The notes beneath the pieces were generated by a model. The model did not search any database. It saw only the letters and a program-made list of their open reading frames with translations, and was not told where the DNA came from. The translations under genes and the position numbers were made by a program. Below are positions 16,819 through 25,255 of a stretch of DNA of 64,000 nt, in pieces (within the stretch, counting starts at the first letter, position 1; each line of letters begins with the position of its first letter). Source of the stretch: Burkholderia sp. S171 (GTDB lineage Bacteria > Pseudomonadota > Gammaproteobacteria > Burkholderiales > Burkholderiaceae). The stretch is taken from the NCBI RefSeq assembly GCF_009766085.1, contig NZ_LMUF01000001.1, positions 62,001-126,000 of the forward strand, given 5' to 3'.

Positions 16819-18240
16819 TCAGTGCGGCAACAACTTTCCGGGATTGAGGATGTTCAGCGGGTCCAGAGCAGCCTTGATCGCACGCATGGCTGCCAGTTCG
16901 GCCGGCGTGCGCGACAACGCCAGCACCTTCAGTTTCTTCGTGCCAATGCCGTGTTCCGCCGATACCGATCCCCCCATCGCGCCGGTTACGCCGTACACCA
17001 CCGCCTGGACTTTAGGCGCTGTGTCGGACGGCCAGTCAGGTTCCTGAACGACGATATGCAGGTTGCCGTCGCCCAGATGTCCATAGATCAGGATGGTCGC
17101 GTTGGGCCAATGTTCGCGAAGCTGCTGTTCGCATCGGCGAGCGGCTTCGCCCACGTCGGCAATCGAGAAGCTGACATCGAAGGAAACGCGGCCTGGAATC
17201 AGCCGTTGATATTCACCGGGCGCGTCGCGAATCGCCCAGAACGCGGCGGCATCCGACTCCGATGAAGCGAGTGCCGCATCGCTAAGGAGTCCTTCTTCGA
17301 GCATGCCCGAGAGAAATTCTTCAAAGGCGTCGGCCTGCCGTTCGGGATCGGCGCCGCTGCTTTCCAGCAGCACGTAGAACGCATGTTTTCCTTCAAGCGG
17401 CGCCCGCAATTCAGGTAAGCGCGACAGCACGAAATCGTAATAGCCCGGCCACATGACTTCGAATGCCGACACACCCGCCGGCAGGCTTTCCTGGGCGCGT
17501 CGCAACAAGGTAGTCACGGCGTCATAGTTCGGCAGGCCGCACCATGCCGTGGATACCGCGCGGGGTTTCGGCCGCAGACGAAGCACGGCGCGCGTGATGA
17601 CGGCCAAGGTTCCTTCGCTGCCGATCAGCAGGTTACGCAGGTCGTAGCCCGTATTGTTCTTGATCATCTTGCGCAAGCCGCCAACGATGCTGCCATCCGC
17701 CAGCACGGCTTCGATGTCAAGCACCTGGTCGCGCATCATCCCGTACTTGATCACGCGATTGCCCCCGGCGTTGGTCGCGAGATTGCCGCCGATCGTGCAG
17801 CTTCCACGCGCACCGAGATCGAGTGGAAACATGAAGCCCGCAGCATCCGCGGCTTCCTGGACGATCTGCAGCGGCGTGCCGGACAGCACCGTCATCGAAG
17901 CGCTGACGGAGTCGATATTTTCAATGCCGTTCATCAATTCCAGGCTTAACGCCACCTCGCCGCCAAGGAAAGTCGCCCCTCCCGCGAGACCTGTTAGCCC
18001 GCCCTGGGTGACGACCGCTTGCCTGTGCTGATGGCAGATCCGCAGCGCAATAGCGACATGTTCCGTCGAACGCGGCCGGATCAACGCCAGCGGCTCACCG
18101 GACGGCATGCGGCTCGAGTCCGAGTTCTTCCGGCCAGCGAACTCGTGCGGCAGGCTGACTACTTCGGCTCCGAGCGCCTCGCGCAGCGCGTTCACAACGG
18201 GCTGGGAAGGGCGGCGCTCAGGGGACGATTGTTCGTGCAT
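16819..18240 (-). CDS. FAD-linked oxidase (glycolate oxidase GlcD / D-lactate dehydrogenase family)
   Basis: The protein has 473 residues from the ATG at 18240, preceded by CGGAGAG; an upstream ATG at 18315 lacks such a site. The PCMH FAD-binding domain (about 40-215) has VTQGGLTGLAGGATFLGGEVALSLELMN, and the C-terminal FAD-oxidase domain ends with SAEHGIGTKKLKVLALSRTPAELAAMRAIKAALDP. This family oxidises 2-hydroxy acids such as glycolate, D-lactate or sugar acids. It is the promoter-proximal gene of the importer operon, so its substrate is probably derived from the imported compound. Confidence 0.88.
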   Translation of the reverse strand: MHEQSSPERRPSQPVVNALREALGAEVVSLPHEFAGRKNSDSSRMPSGEPLALIRPRSTEHVAIALRICHQHRQAVVTQGGLTGLAGGATFLGGEVALSLELMNGIENIDSVSASMTVLSGTPLQIVQEAADAAGFMFPLDLGARGSCTIGGNLATNAGGNRVIKYGMMRDQVLDIEAVLADGSIVGGLRKMIKNNTGYDLRNLLIGSEGTLAVITRAVLRLRPKPRAVSTAWCGLPNYDAVTTLLRRAQESLPAGVSAFEVMWPGYYDFVLSRLPELRAPLEGKHAFYVLLESSGADPERQADAFEEFLSGMLEEGLLSDAALASSESDAAAFWAIRDAPGEYQRLIPGRVSFDVSFSIADVGEAARRCEQQLREHWPNATILIYGHLGDGNLHIVVQEPDWPSDTAPKVQAVVYGVTGAMGGSVSAEHGIGTKKLKVLALSRTPAELAAMRAIKAALDPLNILNPGKLLPH

Positions 18241-18317
18241 CGAATCTCTCCGGGCGGGTTGGCTTAAGGCGGCTTCTGGCGATCCGTCTTGCCTTGCTTT
18301 CAACTTTGCGTGCATCG

Positions 18318-18340
18318 TAACGTTAGCAAGAGTAACGTTG
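18318..18340. promoter_or_regulatory. Two TAACGTTA-type motifs in the divergent sugar control region
   Basis: TAACGTTA (18318-18325) and TAACGTTG (18333-18340) are 15 bases apart. A further TAACGTTT is at 18454. The same octamer precedes the kinase operon at 6272. The region separates the importer operon (minus) from the isomerase operon (plus). Confidence 0.45.
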
Positions 18341-18355
18341 TGTCTGCACATCATG

Positions 18356-18376
18356 AACGATAGTATAGCTATCATT
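18356..18376. promoter_or_regulatory. Imperfect palindrome in the divergent sugar control region
   Basis: AACGATAG (18356-18363) and CTATCATT (18369-18376) form an 8-bp inverted repeat with one mismatch. The half-site AACGATA also forms the inverted repeat at 6176-6203, although with a longer spacer. It is a candidate operator. Confidence 0.4.
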
Positions 18377-18529
18377 AAGCGGAAAAACAGAGGTTAAGCT
18401 TCGGGGAAAACCCCCATGTTTTGATTTTTAGTTGAAGTTATCATTATTAAAACTAACGTTTTGCCTGCGATGACACCCAATCAGGTTCATCAAGGCGAAG
18501 CGACTCGCAATTTCAAGGAGATGGACCCG

Positions 18530-19180
18530 ATGCAATGGCCTGAACCGCGTTCCTTCGATGTCGACTTGCAGACCGGCTTGATGACCGGCACCGACTCGCG
18601 CTATCAGAAGTTTTTGCGCGACCTGGACGGGCTGTATGCCGATCCCGCTGCGTTCGAGGCGCTCGCAGCCGCTCGCGGCGATGAGGTGGTCTATGAAGTC
18701 ACCGATTACCGGCCCAACAGCAACCCGGGCGACCTGATCACCGGCGTGACCCGCATGAGCCCTGGCAAGGTCGGTGATGAATTCTTCATGACGCGAGGCC
18801 ACATTCACGCGGCTATCGACCGGCCCGAGTTGTACTTCGGGCTCAAGGGTTTCGGTGTGATGGTGATGGAGTCGCCGACCGGCGATACGCGTGTGGTCGA
18901 GATCAGGGCGAACACGGCGTGTTATGTGCCCCCGCGCTGGATTCACCGGTCAGTGAATCTTGGGCAAGAGGACTTCGTGATGCTGTTCTGTTATCCGGCG
19001 GATTCGGGTCAGGACTACGCGATCATCGAGCAGTCGAACGGCATGAAGCTGCGCATAGTCGATGACGGTGCGGGTTCGTGGCGCAGCGTACTCAACCCGC
19101 GGTACAAGGCGCGCACGGAGCAGGAAGTCGAAGCACTGCTGGCGCGTGGTGTCCTGGCCAAGGAAGGAATGTCGCGATGA
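18530..19180 (+). CDS. Cupin-type glucose-6-phosphate isomerase-like protein
   Basis: The protein has 216 residues. The start at 18530 is 9 bases after AAGGAG; an ATG at 18521 touches that site and is unlikely. The cupin metal motif is GHIHAAIDRPELYFGLKG, with H91, H93 and E100, and a further histidine in PPRWIHRSVN (about 141). This matches the metal-dependent PGI family (archaeal type). In this operon it more likely isomerises another aldose/ketose phosphate or free sugar. Its stop overlaps the next start (ATGA). Confidence 0.82.
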   Translation: MQWPEPRSFDVDLQTGLMTGTDSRYQKFLRDLDGLYADPAAFEALAAARGDEVVYEVTDYRPNSNPGDLITGVTRMSPGKVGDEFFMTRGHIHAAIDRPELYFGLKGFGVMVMESPTGDTRVVEIRANTACYVPPRWIHRSVNLGQEDFVMLFCYPADSGQDYAIIEQSNGMKLRIVDDGAGSWRSVLNPRYKARTEQEVEALLARGVLAKEGMSR

Positions 19181-20148
19181 CAATCTATCAACCCGCCACG
19201 CGGCCCACGTTCTATTTCATCGGCGTGACGACCGCGCAGAGTTCGATCATGCGCGTGTTCCCCGAATGGGCGAAGCATCTCGGTCTGGGCGACGTGGAAA
19301 TCAAGGGCATCGACTTCCAGCCACATGCATCGCCCGAAGCCTATAGGGAAGCGGTTGAATTCATCAAGCATGATCCGCTGTCGCTCGGCGCATTGGTCAC
19401 TACACACAAGATCGATTTGTACGCGGCTTGTCAGCCTATTTTCGATGTCATCGATCCAACCGCGCGCATCATGGGCGAAACGAGTTGTCTCTCCAAGCAG
19501 GATGGAAAATTCATCTGTCATGCTAAGGATCCGATCACATCGGGTTTCGCGCTCGATGGTTTCCTCCACCAGGATCACTTCGCGACCACCGGCGCGGAAG
19601 TTTTTTCGATGGGTGCGGGTGGGTCGACTATCGCACTGACCTGGCATCTGATGCAAAAGGAACGCGGCGCAAACCGTCCTTCGAAGGTCATTGTGTCGAA
19701 TCGATCGGCTGGCAGGCTGGAGGAAATCGAACGCATCCATCGTGAACTGAAATTCGATGTTCCATGCGAATATGTCGTTGCACCGAAGGCGGAAGATAAC
19801 GATGCCGTCCTGCAGCATTTGTCGCCGGGCGCGTTGGTGATCAACGCCACAGGGCTGGGCAAGGACGCGCCGGGTTCGCCGTTGAGCAACGCGGCCTTAT
19901 TCCCGGAGCGCGCAGTTGTGTGGGACCTGAACTATCGTGGCAAGCTGATTTTCCTCGATCAGGCGCGGGCTCAGGCAAGCGCGCGTAAGCTTCAGATTGA
20001 GGACGGCTGGACCTACTTCATCTATGGCTGGACCCGCGTGATTGCCGAAGTCTTTCACGTCGACATTCCGGTGCGCGGCCCCGAGTTCGACGAGATCAGC
20101 CGGATCGCGGCACAAGCCGGCAAGCCGGCGCCCGCTCAACCCATTTAA
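19177..20148 (+). CDS. Shikimate dehydrogenase-like oxidoreductase
   Basis: The protein has 323 residues, longer than AroE (about 270). The N-terminal substrate domain has TTHKID, with K78 at the position of the AroE catalytic lysine, and the second domain has the NAD(P) glycine motif GAGGST (about 148-153) and a conserved INATGLG loop. It overlaps the cupin gene by four bases. AroE for aromatic biosynthesis would not be expected in a sugar operon, so a quinate-like, inositol-like or sugar substrate is inferred. Confidence 0.75.
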   Translation: MTIYQPATRPTFYFIGVTTAQSSIMRVFPEWAKHLGLGDVEIKGIDFQPHASPEAYREAVEFIKHDPLSLGALVTTHKIDLYAACQPIFDVIDPTARIMGETSCLSKQDGKFICHAKDPITSGFALDGFLHQDHFATTGAEVFSMGAGGSTIALTWHLMQKERGANRPSKVIVSNRSAGRLEEIERIHRELKFDVPCEYVVAPKAEDNDAVLQHLSPGALVINATGLGKDAPGSPLSNAALFPERAVVWDLNYRGKLIFLDQARAQASARKLQIEDGWTYFIYGWTRVIAEVFHVDIPVRGPEFDEISRIAAQAGKPAPAQPI

Positions 20149-20158
20149 GGATCAATGC

Positions 20159-20932
20159 ATGTATCTCGACAAGTTCAAGCTGACCGGCAAGATCGCCGTT
20201 GTCACCGGCGCGGCGCGAGGCATCGGCCTTGCCACCGTTGAGGCGCTGGCTGAAGCCGGCGCGCTGGTTGTTCTGACGGACATGAACGCTGACTTGCTTG
20301 CTCAGGCCGCCGACACGCTGGCATCGAAGGGCTTTCGCGTGGAAACCGAGCTCTTCGATGTCACCGATCCCGGCGCTGCTCAGCGCGTCAACGACGCCGT
20401 CGTCGCGCGCCACGGCCGCGTAGACGTGCTGGTCAACAACGCGGGTATCGCAATCTCGAATCATCCGGCTGAGACCATGACCGACGAGATCTGGAACAAG
20501 GTCATCGACGTCAATCTCAATGGCGTGTTCTGGGCTTGCCGCGCATTCGGCAAGGGCATGCTCGAGCGCGGCGCGGGCAGCATTGTGAACGTGGGGTCCA
20601 TGTCCGGGTTTATTGTCAACCGGCCGCAGGAGCAGGTGAACTACAACGCGTCGAAGGCGGCGGTGCATCACCTGACGAAGTCGCTGGCAGCGGAGTGGGG
20701 CGCACGGGGCGTGCGCGTGAATGCCGTTGCGCCAACGTATATCGACACCGAGATGAACACCTATGTCTACCAGGACAAGGAGAAATTGCAGCACTGGGTC
20801 GGCGGTACGCCGATGAACCGGATGGGACGCGTTGATGAAGTGGCAGCGGTCATTCTGTTCCTCGCCAGCGACGCGGCGAGTCTGATGACCGGATCTATCG
20901 TGCTTGCCGACGGCGGTTATGTCTGCTGGTGA
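20159..20932 (+). CDS. SDR-family sugar/polyol dehydrogenase
   Basis: The protein has 257 residues from the ATG at 20159, with AAGGAT before it. Motifs are GAARGIG (about 18-24), NNAG (about 96-99) and catalytic YNASK after the serine in VGSMSG. The sequence resembles sorbitol, xylitol and related dehydrogenases of the classical SDR group. It is the second SDR of the proposed regulon and overlaps the following hydrolase gene by 14 bases. Confidence 0.87.
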   Translation: MYLDKFKLTGKIAVVTGAARGIGLATVEALAEAGALVVLTDMNADLLAQAADTLASKGFRVETELFDVTDPGAAQRVNDAVVARHGRVDVLVNNAGIAISNHPAETMTDEIWNKVIDVNLNGVFWACRAFGKGMLERGAGSIVNVGSMSGFIVNRPQEQVNYNASKAAVHHLTKSLAAEWGARGVRVNAVAPTYIDTEMNTYVYQDKEKLQHWVGGTPMNRMGRVDEVAAVILFLASDAASLMTGSIVLADGGYVCW

Positions 20933-21815
20933 TTCTTCTAGGTTGCTAGACCTTCGCGTTGAGACATTCCATACGTCATTGCGTGACTGGCTTCTTGATC
21001 CGCGCTCGTCGCCTCGATCAGGTGAAGTGACGTTGCACTGGTTGGGGCAAGCGGGATTCGTGATCGAGTTTAACGGCTTCAGAATGTTGATCGATCCCTA
21101 CCTGTCGGATTCGCTGGCGGAGAAATATCAGGGCACGAAATTTCCGCATACGAGGATGATGGCTGCGCCCATCCTGCCCGATGACTTGGACCGGCTGGAT
21201 ATCGTGCTGTGCACGCATCGGCACACGGATCACATGGACCCGGGGACGTTGCAGCCGTTAGCGCGAAGATTCCCGCAAGCTCGTTTCGTTGTACCCGCGG
21301 CGGTAATCGATGAAGCGGTCAAACGATGCGGAGTGAGTCTCGATCGCCTGATTGCGGTGAATGCGGGCGACCGGACGGAGATTTTGGACGGCTGTTTCGT
21401 CTCGCCAATTGCATCTGCGCACGAGACGCTGGACCGGGACGCGGACGGTCACTATCCGTGGCTAGGGTATGTGATCGATGCCGGGGGCGTCCGTTTGTAT
21501 CATTCGGGCGATTGCATCCCGTATGCGGGTCTTGAGGATGCGGTGGCCGCGCATGCCCCGCATGTTGCGTTGTTGCCGGTCAATGGACGCGATGCGCAGC
21601 GCAGCGGCAATGGCGTGCCGGGCAACTTCACGCTTGATGAAGCGGTGGTGTTGGCGCGCAACGGTGGCGCTCAAGCGATGATCGCGCATCACTATGGCTT
21701 GTTCGATTTCAACACGATATCGAGCGATGCGATCGATCAGCGTATCGCGCTAGAGAAAGCCGATGGGTTCGAAATGTTTCGCGCGCAAGAGGGGCACAAC
21801 TGGCGTTTTCGTTAG
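20919..21815 (+). CDS. UlaG-like metallo-beta-lactamase-fold hydrolase
   Basis: The protein has 298 residues from the ATG at 20919, inside the end of the SDR gene. The metal motif HxHxDH is seen as HRHTDH (H100-H105), with further ligands in YHSGD and MIAHHYG. UlaG, the L-ascorbate-6-phosphate lactonase, belongs to this family. With the sugar oxidases nearby, a lactonase that opens a sugar lactone is the best inference. It is the last gene of this operon. Confidence 0.78.
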   Translation: MSAGDSSRLLDLRVETFHTSLRDWLLDPRSSPRSGEVTLHWLGQAGFVIEFNGFRMLIDPYLSDSLAEKYQGTKFPHTRMMAAPILPDDLDRLDIVLCTHRHTDHMDPGTLQPLARRFPQARFVVPAAVIDEAVKRCGVSLDRLIAVNAGDRTEILDGCFVSPIASAHETLDRDADGHYPWLGYVIDAGGVRLYHSGDCIPYAGLEDAVAAHAPHVALLPVNGRDAQRSGNGVPGNFTLDEAVVLARNGGAQAMIAHHYGLFDFNTISSDAIDQRIALEKADGFEMFRAQEGHNWRFR

Positions 21816-21867
21816 CGCGTTGGTGTCTGAAAACGCCAGCCTGTGGTCGGATTAGTGTCCCGATACC

Positions 21868-23355
21868 CTAGATCGAAGACCGGGTCATAGACGGGCTTCT
21901 CGCAGGCAACACAGCCGACAGCACGACGGTCAGGACAATATTGACGCCCAGCGCGAGCACGCCGATATAGACCGGATACGTTGCGCCACCCAGATGAACC
22001 GCGTAAATGGGCTTGATGCCTTGCATGAACGCGAGCGTGGTCCCCAGCCCAATACCTGCCAGCCAGCCAATAAACAGAGCAGGCAGCTTGAGCCAGCGCG
22101 TATAGAGCGAAAACACCACGGCGGGAAACGTCTGCAGTATCCAGACTCCGCCAAGCAGTTGCAGGTCGATTGCAAACTGTGTTGGCAGGAAAATGATGAA
22201 TACCAACGCGCCCAACTTTACCGCCAGCGATACCACTTTCGCATTCGTCGCTTCCTGCGACGGCGTGATATTCGGCTGGACCAGCGGCTTCCACAAATTG
22301 CGCGTGAACAGATTGGCCGAGCCAATCGACATGATGGCGGCAGGCACTAGCGCGCTAATCGCGATTGCGGCGGCTGCAAAGCCGACGAACCACGACGGGA
22401 ACAATTTGAGGAACAGCGCAGGCACTACGTCAGTTGCCGATGTCACTTTCACGCCCGCTGCAATCGCCATGTAGCCGAGGAGTGCAATCAAGCCCAGGAG
22501 CAGCGTGTAAGCGGGCAGGGCGATCGCATTTTGCTTGATCGTCTTCGCGCTTTTCGAACTCAGCACGCCCGTCAGCGTATGCGGGTACATAAAGGCTGCC
22601 ATCGCCGACCCGAATGCCAGCGATGCATAAGCCGTGAACTGGCTAGCCTTGAGCGTGATGCCCGTCGTGCCGCCTTTGGCTGTGAAGAAGTGATCCGCTG
22701 CATCGAACACCGACGCATAGCCGCCGAGCTTGCTCGGAATAAGCCAGATCGCTGCGATCACCACGATATAGATCATGATGTCTTTGACAAAGGCGATCAT
22801 GGCCGGCGCGCGCAAACCGCTCGCATAGGTGTACACCGCAAGGATGACGAAAGCGACGACCAGGGGCAACTCGCCGGTCACGCCGAGGCTCTTGATCACC
22901 ACCTGCATGCCGACGAGTTGCAGCGCGATATAAGGCATGGTTGCGATGATCCCCGTCAGGGCGATGGCCGCTGCAAACCAGCGCCCGCCATAGATGCCCT
23001 GCACGAAGTCAGCCGCCGTAATGTGATTGCCCTTCTGACAGGCCGACCACAATTTGGGCATCACCGCAAACACAAATGGATAGACGATGATGGTGTAAGG
23101 CAGCGCGAAAAAGCCATAAGCGCCGACTGCATAAACCAGCGCGGGCACGGCGATGACTGTGTAAGCGGTATAGAAATCGCCGCCCACCAGGAACCATGAA
23201 ATGACCGGGCCAAACTGCCGGCCGCCCAGACCCCACTCATGCAATTGGGTGAGGTCGCCAGCTTTCCAGCGCGCCGCGAAAAAGCCAAGCACCGTGACTA
23301 GCGCAAAAAATCCAAGGAATACGAGACCGGAGGTCCAGTTGAATGTCGTCGGCAT
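21868..23355 (-). CDS. Sodium:solute symporter, MctP-like
   Basis: The protein has 495 residues from the ATG at 23355, which shares one base with the stop of the DUF3311 gene (TAATG). It has about 13 hydrophobic helices of the SSS family, starting with a helix at about 8-27 and containing GGDFYTAYTVIAVPALVYAVGAYGFFALPY. The DUF3311-symporter pair next to a divergent Cache kinase and LuxR regulator is the arrangement known for the rhizobial monocarboxylate permease MctP with its MctSR system. Lactate, pyruvate or acetate uptake is therefore inferred. Confidence 0.85.
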   Translation of the reverse strand: MPTTFNWTSGLVFLGFFALVTVLGFFAARWKAGDLTQLHEWGLGGRQFGPVISWFLVGGDFYTAYTVIAVPALVYAVGAYGFFALPYTIIVYPFVFAVMPKLWSACQKGNHITAADFVQGIYGGRWFAAAIALTGIIATMPYIALQLVGMQVVIKSLGVTGELPLVVAFVILAVYTYASGLRAPAMIAFVKDIMIYIVVIAAIWLIPSKLGGYASVFDAADHFFTAKGGTTGITLKASQFTAYASLAFGSAMAAFMYPHTLTGVLSSKSAKTIKQNAIALPAYTLLLGLIALLGYMAIAAGVKVTSATDVVPALFLKLFPSWFVGFAAAAIAISALVPAAIMSIGSANLFTRNLWKPLVQPNITPSQEATNAKVVSLAVKLGALVFIIFLPTQFAIDLQLLGGVWILQTFPAVVFSLYTRWLKLPALFIGWLAGIGLGTTLAFMQGIKPIYAVHLGGATYPVYIGVLALGVNIVLTVVLSAVLPARSPSMTRSSI

Positions 23356-23558
23356 TATCGGACCCACCTGTAAACCACGTATAAAATCAACGACGTCAAC
23401 GGCACCCACAATAACTGGTACCAATAGAAAAACGGGAAACCCATCAACGAGGGGTGTGCATCGTTATAAAAAGGCAGCCACAATAAGGCCAAGTAGGGGA
23501 TCAACAACAACAGCGTGCCCGCTGTACGTTTTCCGCCGGGAATGCTTTCTGAGCTCAC
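23355..23558 (-). CDS. DUF3311 small membrane protein (symporter partner)
   Basis: The protein has 67 residues with two hydrophobic helices (about 14-32 and 42-62). It starts at GTG 23558, 6 bases after GGAG; an ATG two bases upstream is followed at once by TGA, so GTG must be used. DUF3311 proteins are regularly encoded just before sodium:solute symporters and probably form part of the transporter. Confidence 0.85.
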   Translation of the reverse strand: MSSESIPGGKRTAGTLLLLIPYLALLWLPFYNDAHPSLMGFPFFYWYQLLWVPLTSLILYVVYRWVR

Positions 23559-23630
23559 ATCAATCTCCTGGATTCAGTTTCTTTTGGAACTGGAGCCGGA
23601 GTATTGGTGGAATTGCTTGAGCCGCCTTCC

Positions 23631-23643
23631 GTAGTAATACGTA
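23631..23643 (+). promoter_or_regulatory. 13-bp motif, first copy (candidate LuxR-type regulator site)
   Basis: GTAGTAATACGTA stands 73 bases upstream of the DUF3311 start. Its exact reverse complement lies at 23724-23736, closer to the kinase gene. Both copies are followed by a GGG-type flank in the same orientation. The response regulator encoded at 25252 is the likely binder. Confidence 0.6.
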
Positions 23644-23723
23644 GAGGGCGGCGGCGTGATGGGGCCTTAGCATGCAAGGCTTGCGCAGAGCGTATCGATC
23701 GATCGTCAAGCGAGGAATCACCC

Positions 23724-23736
23724 TACGTATTACTAC
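23724..23736 (-). promoter_or_regulatory. 13-bp motif, second inverted copy
   Basis: TACGTATTACTAC is the exact reverse complement of 23631-23643, 93 bases away. It lies 104 bases before the sensor kinase start, so each divergent operon has one copy facing it. This is as expected for a regulator acting on both the transporter and its own operon. Confidence 0.6.
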
Positions 23737-23839
23737 GCAGACTTAGCGTCGCTTAAGAGCGCCTGGCTGTCACGATGGCACAATCCGAACTACGCGGGCC
23801 GTTCGCCCGGCAGTCTAACTTTTACGCGGAACCTTTGGG

Positions 23840-25255
23840 ATGCGACTCTCTTTGCACGGAATGAGGCGTAAGTGGTTGGTGCTCGCTCTTCTGCCGTTCA
23901 TTGGAGCAATGGCTACGATCGCCATTGCGGTGTCCTTGCAAGCCAGCGCCTTGTCGACTTCCGAGCAGCGCGCCGTTGCGGCAGCTTACCGAAGCAGCAA
24001 GGAAGTCGAACTCAAGAATTACGTCGCGCTAGCGAAAAGTGCAGTCGCGCCGCTGTACAACTCAGGCCGCGACGATCCTGAGACGCGCGCCCAGGTGCTA
24101 GCGGTATTGTCCAAACTGGAGTTCGGTAACGACGGCTATTTCTTTGTCTATGACCTGCAAGGCAATCTGCTGATGCACCCAAGATTGTCGGGGCTCGTTG
24201 GCACCAATCTTTGGTCCATGCACGATCCTAACGGCGCGCTTACTATTCAGTCGCTATTGAAACAGGCGAGGAACGGTGGCGGTTTCGTGGAATATTTGTG
24301 GGAGCGTCCATCGACTCATAAGCTCGAATCCAAGCTAGGTTATGTCACGACTTTCGAACGATGGGGTTGGATGGTCGGCACCGGCATCTACCTGGACGAC
24401 GTCAACATGGCGCTCTTGCAAACCGGGCGGCAGGCATCGTCCAATATTCGCCATACCCTGTTCCTGATCGGGTTAATAGGTGCATTAGGCATGGGGTTCA
24501 TTGGCGCGTGTGGCATCGCGTTGAACGTGACCGATCACCGTAGCTCGGACGCACAGCTGAAAATCATGGCTCGCCAGGTGGTGGAATCACAGGAAGCGGA
24601 AAGAGGGCGTCTCTCACGTGAGCTCCACGATGGCATTAGTCAGATGCTTGTGTCGATCAAGTTGTTGCTGGAATCGGCGCTCGCATTCAAGCCGTCGAAC
24701 TCGGATCGAAATGATTCGAGCGGACCGCCCATACAAAAAGCGCTGGCCCAAACCAATCGAACCTTAGCCGAAATCAGGCAGATCTCTCACGATCTGCGGC
24801 CAGCCATGCTGGACGATCTCGGCTTGGGCGCCGCGCTTCGCCAGCTAGCGCGTGAGTTCAACGAAATGGGCGAGACGCCTCACACTAAAATTGAAGTCGA
24901 TGCCGCATCAAGCGATGCGCATACGTTGCCCGATGCGGTGAATACCGCGCTGTTTCGCGTGGCGCAGGAAGCGCTTACGAATATCCAGCGTCATGCGCAT
25001 GCATCCAGCGCGCGCATGACGCTCGCCTGCGCGCCGGGTCGGGTGATTCTGACGATAATCGATGATGGTGTCGGCTTTGGTTACGACGCAGTACAGTCCG
25101 ATCCCCGCCGAGGAATCGGACTGCGCAATATGCGCGAACGTGTGGAGTCGCTTAACGGCGTATTCGTGATTCAATCGCGGCAGGGAGGAACCGAGTTGAA
25201 AGCGGTCATTCCTGTCGACCTTCCCACCATTGCATCGGGCCGCGCCAGGACATGA
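23840..25255 (+). CDS. Cache-domain sensor histidine kinase (HisKA_3)
   Basis: The protein has 471 residues. Helices at about 12-33 and 205-229 bracket a periplasmic single Cache domain (about 45-190; GNDGYFFVYDLQGNLLMHP is typical). The cytoplasmic part has the NarL-type histidine box SRELHDG (H263) and an HATPase_c domain with DDGVGFG and GIGLRNMRERV. It probably senses a short carboxylate and phosphorylates the regulator whose start overlaps its stop (ATGA). The divergent symporter is the probable target. Confidence 0.9.
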   Translation: MRLSLHGMRRKWLVLALLPFIGAMATIAIAVSLQASALSTSEQRAVAAAYRSSKEVELKNYVALAKSAVAPLYNSGRDDPETRAQVLAVLSKLEFGNDGYFFVYDLQGNLLMHPRLSGLVGTNLWSMHDPNGALTIQSLLKQARNGGGFVEYLWERPSTHKLESKLGYVTTFERWGWMVGTGIYLDDVNMALLQTGRQASSNIRHTLFLIGLIGALGMGFIGACGIALNVTDHRSSDAQLKIMARQVVESQEAERGRLSRELHDGISQMLVSIKLLLESALAFKPSNSDRNDSSGPPIQKALAQTNRTLAEIRQISHDLRPAMLDDLGLGAALRQLAREFNEMGETPHTKIEVDAASSDAHTLPDAVNTALFRVAQEALTNIQRHAHASSARMTLACAPGRVILTIIDDGVGFGYDAVQSDPRRGIGLRNMRERVESLNGVFVIQSRQGGTELKAVIPVDLPTIASGRART

